DNA from: Sphingobacteriales bacterium
GTDB lineage: Bacteria > Bacteroidota > Bacteroidia > UKL13-3
Assembly: GCA_021298155.1 (NCBI GenBank)
Contig: JAJTEN010000022.1
Location: 1 to 35,357 of the forward strand
Reading direction: 5' to 3'
Length of the DNA: 35,357 nt
Shown: piece by piece, positions 27,481-35,357 of the stretch
Layout of the letters: each line of letters opens with the position of its first letter
Position numbering within the stretch: the stretch's first letter is position 1
Translations under genes and position numbers: made by a program
The notes under the pieces: generated by a model
What the model was told of the DNA's origin: nothing
The model's input: the letters and a program-made list of their open reading frames with translations, nothing else
Databases searched by the model: none

Positions 27481-27517
27481 AAAAAAGCCTGTTTCTTGCA
27501 AGAAACAGGCTTTTTTT
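27481..27517. terminator. Bidirectional terminator between secG and the anti-sigma/barrel gene
   Basis: A perfect 24-base palindrome at 27487-27510 (arms GCCTGTTTCTTG and CAAGAAACAGGC) is flanked by six As before and seven Ts after. It serves both convergent genes. Confidence 0.93.
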
Positions 27518-27529
27518 ATTGCTGTAAAA

Positions 27530-29041
27530 CTAAAAACGTTTGCGTAAAAAAACGTTTAAACCAATAAGTGCCGGACGCTGCTGAATCCAATTTTGATTAT
27601 CAACCATACTATGAAGTCCAATCTTAAATTGTGGCATTAACCCAATAGATGCGCTGCTATTTAGCCGCATAGATACATTGGGAGAAAAGCTTGCAAAAAA
27701 CACATCCTTAAATTTAGGAAATGCATCTTTTCCATCTGCTAATAATAGTCCAACACAACTCGGATCTGTTAAATAGGCATTAACCAAATTTAACCTTCCA
27801 TAGCTAAACCCACCTGTTAGTCCGAATTGAAAATCACCATCCGTTTTAAATAAATAGCTAAGTTGAATGGGAATTTCAGTGAAGCTATATTTACTCTCCA
27901 AGGTATTGCCCTTACCGGCCATTATTGAATCGGAGGCGTGCAGATATTGATTAACTGGCTGTACCCGCGTTGGATTCGTTTGCATGGCTGTTGCAACGTT
28001 AAAATTTACACGTTGACTAAAAGAGGTGATACCTATACCGGCAGATATGAGCCAAGATCTACCCGCATGAAAATTCACTAGAAATGCGCCAGAAAAATCG
28101 AAGGCAGCCTTATCTGTTTCTTTACGTAAGGCATAAGATTTATCCAAATCATAGCTAGACGCCGTTGGCTTACTCAAATTCATGTATGATTGATGCATGC
28201 CACCCATAGCAGTGATGGAAAATTGCGTAAAGGTTTCTTCAGGCTCCATATAGGTATTTCCCCTAAAAATTTGTTCGCCCGCAAAACTATCCGTTTGGCT
28301 TGATACCATATTTTTTGAAGCCATTATTTCTTTGGGTTCAGGCATGGCTGCTTTTATTTCTTGCCCGCTACCAGTAGGAATAGCTTGAGCAATTTCTGTT
28401 TTACCCAAAATTTCAGTTACCTGATTGCTTATTACTGCACCTGCAGCGAGACGACCTACTTCATTTGCAGCAGTATCTGGCGTGGCCACATGAGTTGACT
28501 GTTTAAGTCCATTTCCGCTAGCTCTGCGCATAGCAGGCTTACTCCAACTCACCTTCACTGTAGCAATTTCTGAGCGCAAACTATTTTTTGGCTGTAGGCC
28601 TTTTTCTGCTGGCAAATGGGTTTCACGTTTGGGTTCAGACCGCTTAAACTTAATACCTTGCTTGCCCATTTTGGGTAATCGTTGATTAGCGCCTTCTGAG
28701 TGGCTAGCAAGTATTTTTTCTTCTTTAAGAATTAGGTTGGGTTGATGTAGAAGATACCCTGAACCAAAAGACAATATGGCGAGCAGAGCGAGACTACCAA
28801 ACCAGAGCAAGCCACGTTTTTTGCGAGCGCTTGGCAATTGCGCCTCCACCTTGCCCCAAACTTCCTCACTGGGGTGCACCATAAAATTTTCTAATTTTTC
28901 TTGCAAGAGGGGTTCAAAAGAATTGGCCGGCATATTTTGCTCAATTCTATCCCACAAAGCATCAGACGGCTTCCATTCGGAACCATCGAGTTGCTTTTTC
29001 AACTTCTCTTCAAAACTATTTGGCTTCTTCAAAGGGTTCAT
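27530..29041 (-). CDS. Putative anti-sigma factor/outer-membrane beta-barrel fusion protein
   Basis: 503 residues. The cytoplasmic N-terminus (1-75) carries two copies of a short helical motif (residues 10-38 and 42-70; pattern Phe-Glu-x2-Leu ... Pro-Ser-x3-Trp-x2-Ile/Val-Glu-x3-Pro). A basic Arg-Lys-Lys-Arg precedes one transmembrane helix (about 77-98), which places the N-terminus in the cytoplasm. A long polar linker (about 100-270) leads to a C-terminal region of amphipathic strands with typical barrel endings (GGFSYGRL, a final Arg-Phe). The gene overlaps the ECF sigma gene by 26 bases. Known pairs of this kind in Bacteroidota suggest it holds the sigma factor at the membrane. How one chain could span both membranes is unclear. 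Confidence 0.75.
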   Translation of the reverse strand: MNPLKKPNSFEEKLKKQLDGSEWKPSDALWDRIEQNMPANSFEPLLQEKLENFMVHPSEEVWGKVEAQLPSARKKRGLLWFGSLALLAILSFGSGYLLHQPNLILKEEKILASHSEGANQRLPKMGKQGIKFKRSEPKRETHLPAEKGLQPKNSLRSEIATVKVSWSKPAMRRASGNGLKQSTHVATPDTAANEVGRLAAGAVISNQVTEILGKTEIAQAIPTGSGQEIKAAMPEPKEIMASKNMVSSQTDSFAGEQIFRGNTYMEPEETFTQFSITAMGGMHQSYMNLSKPTASSYDLDKSYALRKETDKAAFDFSGAFLVNFHAGRSWLISAGIGITSFSQRVNFNVATAMQTNPTRVQPVNQYLHASDSIMAGKGNTLESKYSFTEIPIQLSYLFKTDGDFQFGLTGGFSYGRLNLVNAYLTDPSCVGLLLADGKDAFPKFKDVFFASFSPNVSMRLNSSASIGLMPQFKIGLHSMVDNQNWIQQRPALIGLNVFLRKRF

Positions 29042-29579
29042 TTAAAATCTGGTAATGTTTGGCCAATAAACCTTGCATGTATTGCTTGGCGCGCGAATAC
29101 TGCGATTTACTGGTACCAATGGCTATATTTAATCTTTCAGCAATTTCTTTGTGTGTATATCCTTCTATGGCATATAAATTAAAAATGACCCGATATCCTT
29201 CGGGCATGTGTTGAATGAGTGCCACAATTTCTTTGGCAGTAATTTTCTCTAAAATCTCATCATGAAAAGGAGCATCAAAATTTTCTCGATCTAAATCTTC
29301 TTGAAATTTGCGACTTCTATGCTTGTAGTGATTAATGGCATTAAAAACCATAATTCTGCGCACCCAACCTTCAAAACTACCTTCAAATTTAAACTTTGAA
29401 ATTCCTTGGAACACCTTTAAAAACCCCTCCTGAACCATATCTTCGGCCTCTGCCCTATCTTTTGCATAACGCATGCAAACCCCAAGCATTTTTGCCACAA
29501 AATGCTCGTAAAGTGCTTTCTGACTTGCTCTGTCACCTGCCAAACAACCTTTAATAATATTTGATTCGTTATACAACAT
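29016..29579 (-). CDS. ECF RNA polymerase sigma factor
   Basis: The 187-residue sigma-70 family protein has region 2 (about residues 20-90, with DRAEAEDMVQEGFLKVFQ and FEGSFEGWVRRIMVFNAINHYK) and region 4 (about 118-175, MPEGYRVIFNLYAIEGYTHKEIAERLNIAIGTSKSQYSRAK with its helix-turn-helix). The ATG at 29579 gives the family's usual start. It is the first gene of a two-gene operon with the overlapping anti-sigma/barrel gene, and probably activates its own operon and other envelope genes. It is divergent from groES. No promoter motif of ECF type can be assigned with confidence. Confidence 0.96.
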   Translation of the reverse strand: MLYNESNIIKGCLAGDRASQKALYEHFVAKMLGVCMRYAKDRAEAEDMVQEGFLKVFQGISKFKFEGSFEGWVRRIMVFNAINHYKHRSRKFQEDLDRENFDAPFHDEILEKITAKEIVALIQHMPEGYRVIFNLYAIEGYTHKEIAERLNIAIGTSKSQYSRAKQYMQGLLAKHYQILNEPFEEAK

Positions 29580-29678
29580 GCCTGAGTGCTTACTTAGAAA
29601 GTCAAACTATTCCCCTTTTTGGTTGTCTATTAAACTGCAATTTATTCATTTTTTTTATTGCCTTTGCCATTTTTTCAA

Positions 29679-29692
29679 TCGGTTTGAACCAA
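29679..29692. promoter_or_regulatory. Near-palindrome upstream of groES
   Basis: TCGGTTTGAACCAA is identical to the site upstream of scoB (34398-34411) and differs at two positions from the perfect palindrome upstream of acn. It is 36 bases upstream of the predicted groES -7 element, a position suited to an activator, and lies between the divergent sigma and groES genes. Confidence 0.45.
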
Positions 29693-29727
29693 AAAGGTGA
29701 AAAACTGTCAGCATTTCCCTGTTGGCA

Positions 29728-29735
29728 TAGCTTTG
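29728..29735 (+). promoter_or_regulatory. -7 promoter element of groES
   Basis: TAGCTTTG matches TAnnTTTG exactly. The -33 region is poor (ACTG at 29704-29707, spacing 20), which would fit a promoter that needs an activator. The leader to the ATG at 29780 would be about 40 bases. Confidence 0.45.
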
Positions 29736-29779
29736 GATAAGTTGGGATGTTCAATAAAACATTAAAAAGTAAAAAGTAT

Positions 29780-30067
29780 ATGTCAGTAACATTAAAACCA
29801 ATTGCAGGAACCCAGAACAGAGTAATTGTTCAGGCTGCACCAGCAGAAGAAAAAACTGCTTCAGGAATCATTATCCCAGACACCGCTAAGGAAAAGCCGC
29901 AAAGAGGAACCGTAATTTCTGTAAGTGAAGTAGACGAAAAAGGTAATAAACCTGCGGTAAAAGTTGGCGATACCGTGCTATACGGAAAATATGCCGGAAC
30001 AGAAATTAGCGTGGATGGCAACGATTATTTAATTATGCGTGAGAGTGACATTTTTGCCACTATTTAA
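29780..30067 (+). CDS. groES: Co-chaperonin GroES (Hsp10)
   Basis: GroES forms the heptameric lid of the GroEL chamber. The 95-residue protein has the classic pattern: [16 protein letters not shown] at the N-terminus, the mobile loop around [19 protein letters not shown] (about residues 20-38), and [14 protein letters not shown] near residue 65. The ATG at 29780 is chosen because it gives the family length; an ATG at 29747 would add 11 basic residues ([11 protein letters not shown]). It is 33 bases upstream of groEL in the usual operon. Confidence 0.96.
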   Translation: MSVTLKPIAGTQNRVIVQAAPAEEKTASGIIIPDTAKEKPQRGTVISVSEVDEKGNKPAVKVGDTVLYGKYAGTEISVDGNDYLIMRESDIFATI

Positions 30068-30094
30068 TTTTAATCCCAAACAAAAATTTATTAA

Positions 30095-31738
<1,644 letters not shown>

Positions 31739-31740
31739 GA

Positions 31741-31775
31741 GGCTATTAGCCTTTGGCTATTGGCTTTTAGCTTTT
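31741..31775. repeat. Five-unit heptamer array after groEL
   Basis: The 35 bases divide exactly into five 7-mers: GGCTATT, AGCCTTT, GGCTATT, GGCTTTT, AGCTTTT (consensus RGCYWTT). The array lies directly between the groEL stop and the terminator hairpin. Confidence 0.7.
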
Positions 31776-31781
31776 ACAAAA

Positions 31782-31812
31782 AAATCCTGTGGCTTTGCCA
31801 CGGGATTTTTTT
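31782..31812 (+). terminator. Intrinsic terminator after groEL
   Basis: ATCCTGTGG (31784-31792) pairs with CCACGGGAT (31798-31806), with one G-T pair, across loop CTTTG. It is followed by a T-run. Its end is 25 bases before the start of the serine hydrolase. Confidence 0.85.
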
Positions 31813-31836
31813 GTTTTGAATATCGTATATTCGTGT

Positions 31837-32985
31837 ATGCGTAAATTTTTTCTGATCCTAATCTTCCTTCTTATTGGTTCGGCCATGATTATACAATTAA
31901 GTGGCAACCAACATATGTATCGTGCATTGGCTATGACCATTTTTCGTGGCCAAATGGGACCACAGATTGATGAATTACATGATTTTCCAACTCGAAAAAT
32001 TACAATTGGAAATCCTCAGCCTTGGCCTGTTGCTGCACGTTTTGGTTCGGCCAAAATAAATAGTGAACTGCTAAATAAGGCTATCAGTTATAAAACTACA
32101 GCATTAGTGGTAATTAAAAACGATAGCTTGTTATATGAACAATATTTTGATGGCTACGATAAAGACCGCGTGAGCAACTCATTTTCTATGGCCAAGAGTT
32201 TTACCTCATTACTTATTGGCAAAGCCATTCAGGAAGGTTTAATTAAAGATATTGATGCGCCTATTGGCCAATTTTTGCCCGATTTTAATGTGGCTCCTTA
32301 TGATAAAATAAGCATTAAACATTTGCTGTGCATGAGCTCTGGATTAGACTTTAAAGAAAGCTATGGAAGTTTATTTGGATGGCCAGCAAAAGCCTACTAT
32401 GGTTCAGATGTAAACGCCACTGTTTACCATGCTCCCAAACTACATGAACCGGGCACTACTTATGAATACAAGGGCGGCGATACCCAGCTATTAGGGATGA
32501 TTTTAGCGGAGGTAATAAAACCCAAAACAGTAAGCGAATATGCCAGTGAATTATGGAAAAAAATGGGCGCTGAAAGCAATGCTTATTGGAGCTTAGACCA
32601 AGAAAATGGCATGGAAAAAGTAAGCTGCTGCTATTATGCTAGCGCCAGAGATTTTGCGCGTTTCGGGAAGTTATTAATGCAAAAAGGCAAATGGCAAAAC
32701 GAGCAACTTATTGATAGTAATTTTATAGAAGCCAGCATAAAACCGGGAAACAACCTCACCAAATCAGGCAAACAAAATTCAGAATATGGCTTTCAATGGT
32801 GGCTGGTAAATTATAAGGGAAAATCTGTTTGGTACGCGCGAGGCATTAAAGGTCAATACGTGTTTTGCATACCAAGTGAACAAATAATTATGGTGCGGTT
32901 AGGACATTTAAGAGCAGAGAAAAAAGGAGAAGAAATTCCACAAGACGTATTTGATTACTTAGATATCGCGCTCAGCACCCAATAA
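31837..32985 (+). CDS. Serine hydrolase, class C beta-lactamase family
   Basis: The 382-residue protein starts with a hydrophobic signal or anchor helix (MRKFFLILIFLLIGSAMIIQ). The nucleophile motif Ser117-Met-Ala-Lys120 is in SNSFSMAKSF. A tyrosine motif at about residues 209-211 (Tyr-Glu-Tyr before KGGDTQLLG) replaces the Tyr-x-Asn of true AmpC enzymes, resembling the 6-aminohexanoate-dimer hydrolase/esterase branch. A Gly-Ile-Lys-Gly-Gln near residue 345 is the third motif. A peptidase, esterase or amidase on envelope substrates is more likely than beta-lactam resistance. The ATG at 31837 is preferred to a TTG at 31789 because that one lies inside the groEL terminator. Confidence 0.9.
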   Translation: MRKFFLILIFLLIGSAMIIQLSGNQHMYRALAMTIFRGQMGPQIDELHDFPTRKITIGNPQPWPVAARFGSAKINSELLNKAISYKTTALVVIKNDSLLYEQYFDGYDKDRVSNSFSMAKSFTSLLIGKAIQEGLIKDIDAPIGQFLPDFNVAPYDKISIKHLLCMSSGLDFKESYGSLFGWPAKAYYGSDVNATVYHAPKLHEPGTTYEYKGGDTQLLGMILAEVIKPKTVSEYASELWKKMGAESNAYWSLDQENGMEKVSCCYYASARDFARFGKLLMQKGKWQNEQLIDSNFIEASIKPGNNLTKSGKQNSEYGFQWWLVNYKGKSVWYARGIKGQYVFCIPSEQIIMVRLGHLRAEKKGEEIPQDVFDYLDIALSTQ

Positions 32986-32999
32986 CAATCGGGCTGAAC

Positions 33000-33422
33000 C
33001 TAGTCTCTTACATCTACTAAATATTCTACGTTTTCAGGCGAATTTCCGGTGATTTTTACTAAGCCTTTTTTGCCTTTTCTGGTTAAGATAACCAAGCCTT
33101 CTTTATTGGTACCAATATAATCGTAGATTGGATCTAAAAGTATTTCACCTTGTTCGTTGATTAAACCAAGAAGTCCAACATTTTCTACCCTTGCCAAACC
33201 TTTTTCGAATGGATAAACTTGGTCGAATTCTGGTTTAATTACCTCTTCGCCTTGCATATCTATAAAACCCATTTTACCGTTTTTTACTACCTTGGCGCGA
33301 CCATTTTTAAAAGGATAAATTACATCATACCCTTTCAACATTTTACCTCCTACTCTTTTCTGAGCGAAGGCATCCATATCTGCAAAACAAAAAACTGCAA
33401 GTACTATTAAGATTATTCTCAT
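33000..33422 (-). CDS. Exported WG-repeat-like protein, degenerate repeats
   Basis: The 140-residue protein has a signal peptide ending Ala-Phe-Ala, then Gln. Two clear beta-repeats follow (YDVIYPFKNGRAKVVKNGKMGFIDMQGE and FDQVYPFEKGLARVENVGLLGLINEQGE), then a partial third. They match the WG-repeat pattern except that the Trp of Trp-Gly is replaced by Met, Leu or Lys. The ATG at 33422 is used; a GTG lies directly before it. It is convergent with the serine hydrolase (14 bases between stops). Role unknown. Confidence 0.85.
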   Translation of the reverse strand: MRIILIVLAVFCFADMDAFAQKRVGGKMLKGYDVIYPFKNGRAKVVKNGKMGFIDMQGEEVIKPEFDQVYPFEKGLARVENVGLLGLINEQGEILLDPIYDYIGTNKEGLVILTRKGKKGLVKITGNSPENVEYLVDVRD

Positions 33423-33494
33423 CACGTGGCGAATTTAATTTATTTCGCTAAAAAACAAAGTTTGTGCCAGATATTTTCTCATATTAAAATCGGC

Positions 33495-33719
33495 TTAAAC
33501 CTTATTTTTCAGAGGCTCAAGCAGATGTTCCAATCCGTTTAACCTAATTTCATAAAGTGTTTCTAATTGCTGACCCAATTTACCCTTGGGAAAACCATTG
33601 CGTTGAATCCATTCTAAATAATGAACAGGAATATGCATCAATAGAGTGCCTTTATATTTTCCATAAGGCATTTTGGTTTGCACAATGCCTAGTAAAATAT
33701 CTTGCGCACTATATTCCAT
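33495..33719 (-). CDS. DUF3820 family protein, 74 aa
   Basis: This small soluble protein has the DUF3820 signature: Met-Pro-Tyr-Gly-Lys-Tyr-Lys-Gly near residue 18, an IPVHYLEWIQRNGFPKGKLG stretch at about residues 30-50, then a Leu-rich C-terminal helix. The family has no established activity. It starts 18 bases after the scoB stop on the same strand, so it is probably co-transcribed with scoB. Confidence 0.9.
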   Translation of the reverse strand: MEYSAQDILLGIVQTKMPYGKYKGTLLMHIPVHYLEWIQRNGFPKGKLGQQLETLYEIRLNGLEHLLEPLKNKV

Positions 33720-33737
33720 TTGATTTACATTTAAAAA

Positions 33738-34391
33738 TTACAATACCATTTCGGGTATTTCGCCAGCAACCACTAATCTACCAATGGTTTTTTCTTTGAT
33801 ATAATCTACCGAAACGCCAGGCGCTCTTTCTAATAAAACAAAGCCTTCTGGGCCAATATCAAATACCCCTAATTCGGTTACTACTTTTTTTACGCAGCCC
33901 AAACCTGTAATGGGCAAAGTACATTTACTTAATAATTTAGATTCGCCAGCCTTATTTACATGCTGCATAGCCACAATAATATTTTTGGCCGAAGCCACCA
34001 AATCCATTGCGCCACCCATGCCTTTTACCATTTTACCCGGTATTTTCCAATTGGCTATATCGCCATTATCTGCCACTTCCATGGCCCCTAAAACGGTAAG
34101 GTCTACCCTACCACTGCGTATCATTCCAAAGCTCATGGCCGAATCAAAAAAACTAGAACCTACCGTGGTAGTAACCGTTTGCTTGCCCGCATTTATTAAA
34201 TCGGCATCCACCTCTTCTGGGTATGGAAACGGACCAATACCCAACAATCCGTTTTCCGATTGTAAAATTACCTCAATACCAGTCGGCACATAATTGGCCA
34301 CCAAAGTAGGAATTCCAATACCTAAATTTACATAATATCCGTCTCTCAACTCCTGCGCAATGCGCTTTGCAATACCAAATTTATCTAACAT
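33738..34391 (-). CDS. scoB: 3-oxoacid CoA-transferase subunit B
   Basis: This subunit carries the catalytic glutamate of succinyl-CoA:3-ketoacid CoA-transferase (or acetate CoA-transferase). Glu46 is in QSENGLLGIG. Other family features are GIGIPTLVANYV near residue 25, LGAMEVADNGDIANW near residue 105 and KGMGGAMDLV near residue 125. The 217 residues fit subunit B. Subunit A normally precedes it, but here the upstream neighbour is the divergent mdh, so the partner must be encoded elsewhere. The near-palindrome (34398-34411) lies 7 bases before the ATG. The DUF3820 gene follows. Substrate identity within the family is not certain. Confidence 0.93.
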   Translation of the reverse strand: MLDKFGIAKRIAQELRDGYYVNLGIGIPTLVANYVPTGIEVILQSENGLLGIGPFPYPEEVDADLINAGKQTVTTTVGSSFFDSAMSFGMIRSGRVDLTVLGAMEVADNGDIANWKIPGKMVKGMGGAMDLVASAKNIIVAMQHVNKAGESKLLSKCTLPITGLGCVKKVVTELGVFDIGPEGFVLLERAPGVSVDYIKEKTIGRLVVAGEIPEMVL

Positions 34392-34397
34392 ATTTTT

Positions 34398-34411
34398 TCG
34401 GTTTGAACCAA
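34398..34411. promoter_or_regulatory. Near-palindrome at the scoB transcription start
   Basis: TCGGTTTGAACCAA is identical to the 14-mer upstream of groES. It sits between the scoB -7 element (34414-34421) and the ATG (34391), covering the likely start of transcription, a position that would suit a repressor. Confidence 0.45.
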
Positions 34412-34413
34412 GG

Positions 34414-34421
34414 CAAATGTA
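34414..34421 (-). promoter_or_regulatory. -7 promoter element of scoB
   Basis: The minus-strand TACATTTG is an exact TAnnTTTG, 22 bases before the scoB ATG. The -33 position (GTAG, minus strand) is poor. Confidence 0.45.
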
Positions 34422-34516
34422 AAAAAATAATGCTCAATTTCTACTAGCTGCAGAAGGAATTCTTGAGCAGGAATTTATTTAAAATGAAATCCCTTAAAAT
34501 ATGCCAGAGAAATTAC

Positions 34517-34547
34517 TTTGAAGTAGCATTTATACTGCTTACTTTTG
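34517..34547 (+). promoter_or_regulatory. Consensus Bacteroidota promoter of mdh
   Basis: TTTG (34517-34520), exactly 19 bases, then TACTTTTG (34540-34547): both elements and the spacing match the consensus for the primary sigma factor of this phylum. The leader would be about 35 bases to the ATG at 34587. This is the best promoter seen in the window. Confidence 0.75.
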
Positions 34548-34586
34548 TCGGATTAAAAAATTTAAACACTTAAATAGTAAGATACA

Positions 34587-35357
34587 ATGACTAAAGTTTC
34601 TGTAATTGGTGCAGGTGCCGTTGGCGCAACCACTGCCGATGTTATTGCCTACCGTGAATTAGCCGATGAGGTGGTTTTATTGGATGTAAAAGAGGGATTT
34701 GCTGAAGGTAAAGCCCTTGATATTTATCAAACTACTTCTTTATTGGGTATGAAAACCCGCGTTACTGGTACCACAAACGATTATAGCAAAACCGCTGGTT
34801 CAGATGTGGTAGTTATTACCTCAGGTATTCCGCGTAAACCGGGCATGACGCGCGAAGAACTTATTGGAACCAACGCCAATATTGTAAAAACAGTTTCTGA
34901 AAATGTATTAAAACATTCGCCTAATGCCATTATTGTGGTTGTTTCTAACCCAATGGACACCATGACATACTTAGCTTTAAAAGCAACTGGCTTGCCAAAA
35001 AATCGCATCATTGGTATGGGTGGTTTATTAGATAGCGCGCGTTTTAAAGGGTATTTAGGCTTAGCCTTGAACCAACCAACTGCCGATATTCAAGGAACGG
35101 TAATTGGCGGTCATGGTGATACCACTATGATTCCTTTAACCCGTTTAGCTACTTTAAATGGTGTACCTGTTTCAAATAAATTAAGCGCAGCGCAATTAAA
35201 AGAAATTTCTGATGCTACTATGGTGGGCGGTGCTACTTTAACCAAATTATTAGGCACTTCTGCTTGGTACGCGCCAGGTGCTGCTTCTGCTTTATTGGTA
35301 GAAAGCATCGTTCGCGACCAAAAGCGTGTAATGCCTTGCTGCGTTTCTTTAGAAGGC
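34587..35357 (+). CDS. mdh: Malate dehydrogenase, 3' end outside window (partial)
   Basis: This NAD-dependent enzyme oxidises malate to oxaloacetate in the TCA cycle. The first 257 residues are present and open to the window end. The LDH-like MDH type is indicated by the dinucleotide fold (VIGAGAVGATTADVIA), an Asp at the end of strand 2 (VLLDV), the substrate loop IPRKPGMTREEL with its arginines, VSNPMDTM, the catalytic Asp/Arg in LLDSARF, and the catalytic His in GGHGDTTM. The start follows the A-rich GATACA and the consensus promoter. It is divergent from scoB. About 55 C-terminal residues are missing. Confidence 0.96.
   Translation, partial: MTKVSVIGAGAVGATTADVIAYRELADEVVLLDVKEGFAEGKALDIYQTTSLLGMKTRVTGTTNDYSKTAGSDVVVITSGIPRKPGMTREELIGTNANIVKTVSENVLKHSPNAIIVVVSNPMDTMTYLALKATGLPKNRIIGMGGLLDSARFKGYLGLALNQPTADIQGTVIGGHGDTTMIPLTRLATLNGVPVSNKLSAAQLKEISDATMVGGATLTKLLGTSAWYAPGAASALLVESIVRDQKRVMPCCVSLEG

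Noticed and set aside
29584-29592. GAGTGCTTA upstream of groES as a CIRCE (HrcA) element
   Set aside because: Only one half-site resembles CIRCE; the complementary TTAGCACTC is not present 9 bases away.
31837-32985. Annotation as an antibiotic-resistance AmpC beta-lactamase
   Set aside because: The SxxK motif is present, but the Tyr-x-Asn and KTG motifs are replaced by forms seen in esterase or peptide-hydrolase relatives.

Overview
The window comes from a free-living, aerobic-type member of the Bacteroidota, probably near the Chitinophagales/Sphingobacteriales. The DNA is AT-rich. Most starts have an A-rich leader instead of a Shine-Dalgarno sequence, and several intergenic regions carry the Bacteroidota promoter (TTTG at -33, TAnnTTTG at -7). 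The proteins are Bacteroidota types: LptD/LptE of that phylum, mitochondrial-type aconitase and citrate synthase, a TonB receptor with a carboxypeptidase-regulatory-like N-domain, and an ECF sigma factor paired with an anti-sigma/beta-barrel fusion. It reads as ordinary chromosome. I saw no insertion sequence, phage gene, tRNA, rRNA or CRISPR.

Layout. 0-1.6 kb: an open-ended exported-type hypothetical gene and a convergent 99-aa hypothetical gene. 1.8-4.1 kb: aconitase, ending in a bidirectional terminator shared with a subtilisin-like protease (4.1-5.7 kb). 5.8-7.6 kb: a 43-aa one-helix membrane protein overlapping by ATGA the start of a sodium:solute symporter. 7.6-9.4 kb: ComB-like phosphatase and GcvT on the minus strand. 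9.5-14.1 kb: an envelope block with lptD divergent from an N-acetylmuramoyl-L-alanine amidase (start codons 8 bp apart), followed by mlaD. 14.1-23.2 kb: a long minus-strand block of TonB receptor, MFS transporter, membrane-fusion protein, RND pump and TolC-like protein. 23.2-24.6 kb: citrate synthase, divergent from the TonB receptor across an 11-bp inverted repeat. 24.7-27.5 kb: lptE, a large acidic hypothetical protein and secG. 27.5-29.6 kb: ECF sigma factor and its anti-sigma/beta-barrel partner. 29.8-31.7 kb: groES-groEL. 31.8-33.7 kb: a serine hydrolase, a degenerate WG-repeat protein and a DUF3820 protein. 33.7-35.4 kb: CoA-transferase subunit B, divergent from malate dehydrogenase, which runs off the window.

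Two themes recur. One is central carbon metabolism: aconitase, citrate synthase, malate dehydrogenase and 3-oxoacid CoA-transferase subunit B are scattered as separate transcription units. The other is envelope biogenesis and export: LptD, LptE, amidase, MlaD, SecG, TonB/RND/TolC and the sigma pair. A near-palindrome, TTGGTTYGAACC(A/G)A, lies upstream of aconitase, groES and scoB, with a half-site near the 99-aa gene. It is a candidate binding site for an unidentified regulator.

I found no clear new defence or mobile system. The least-explained items are the small coupled membrane protein, the anti-sigma/beta-barrel fusion with a duplicated N-terminal motif, the shared palindrome, the operator-like repeat at citrate synthase/TonB receptor, and a five-unit heptamer array after groEL.
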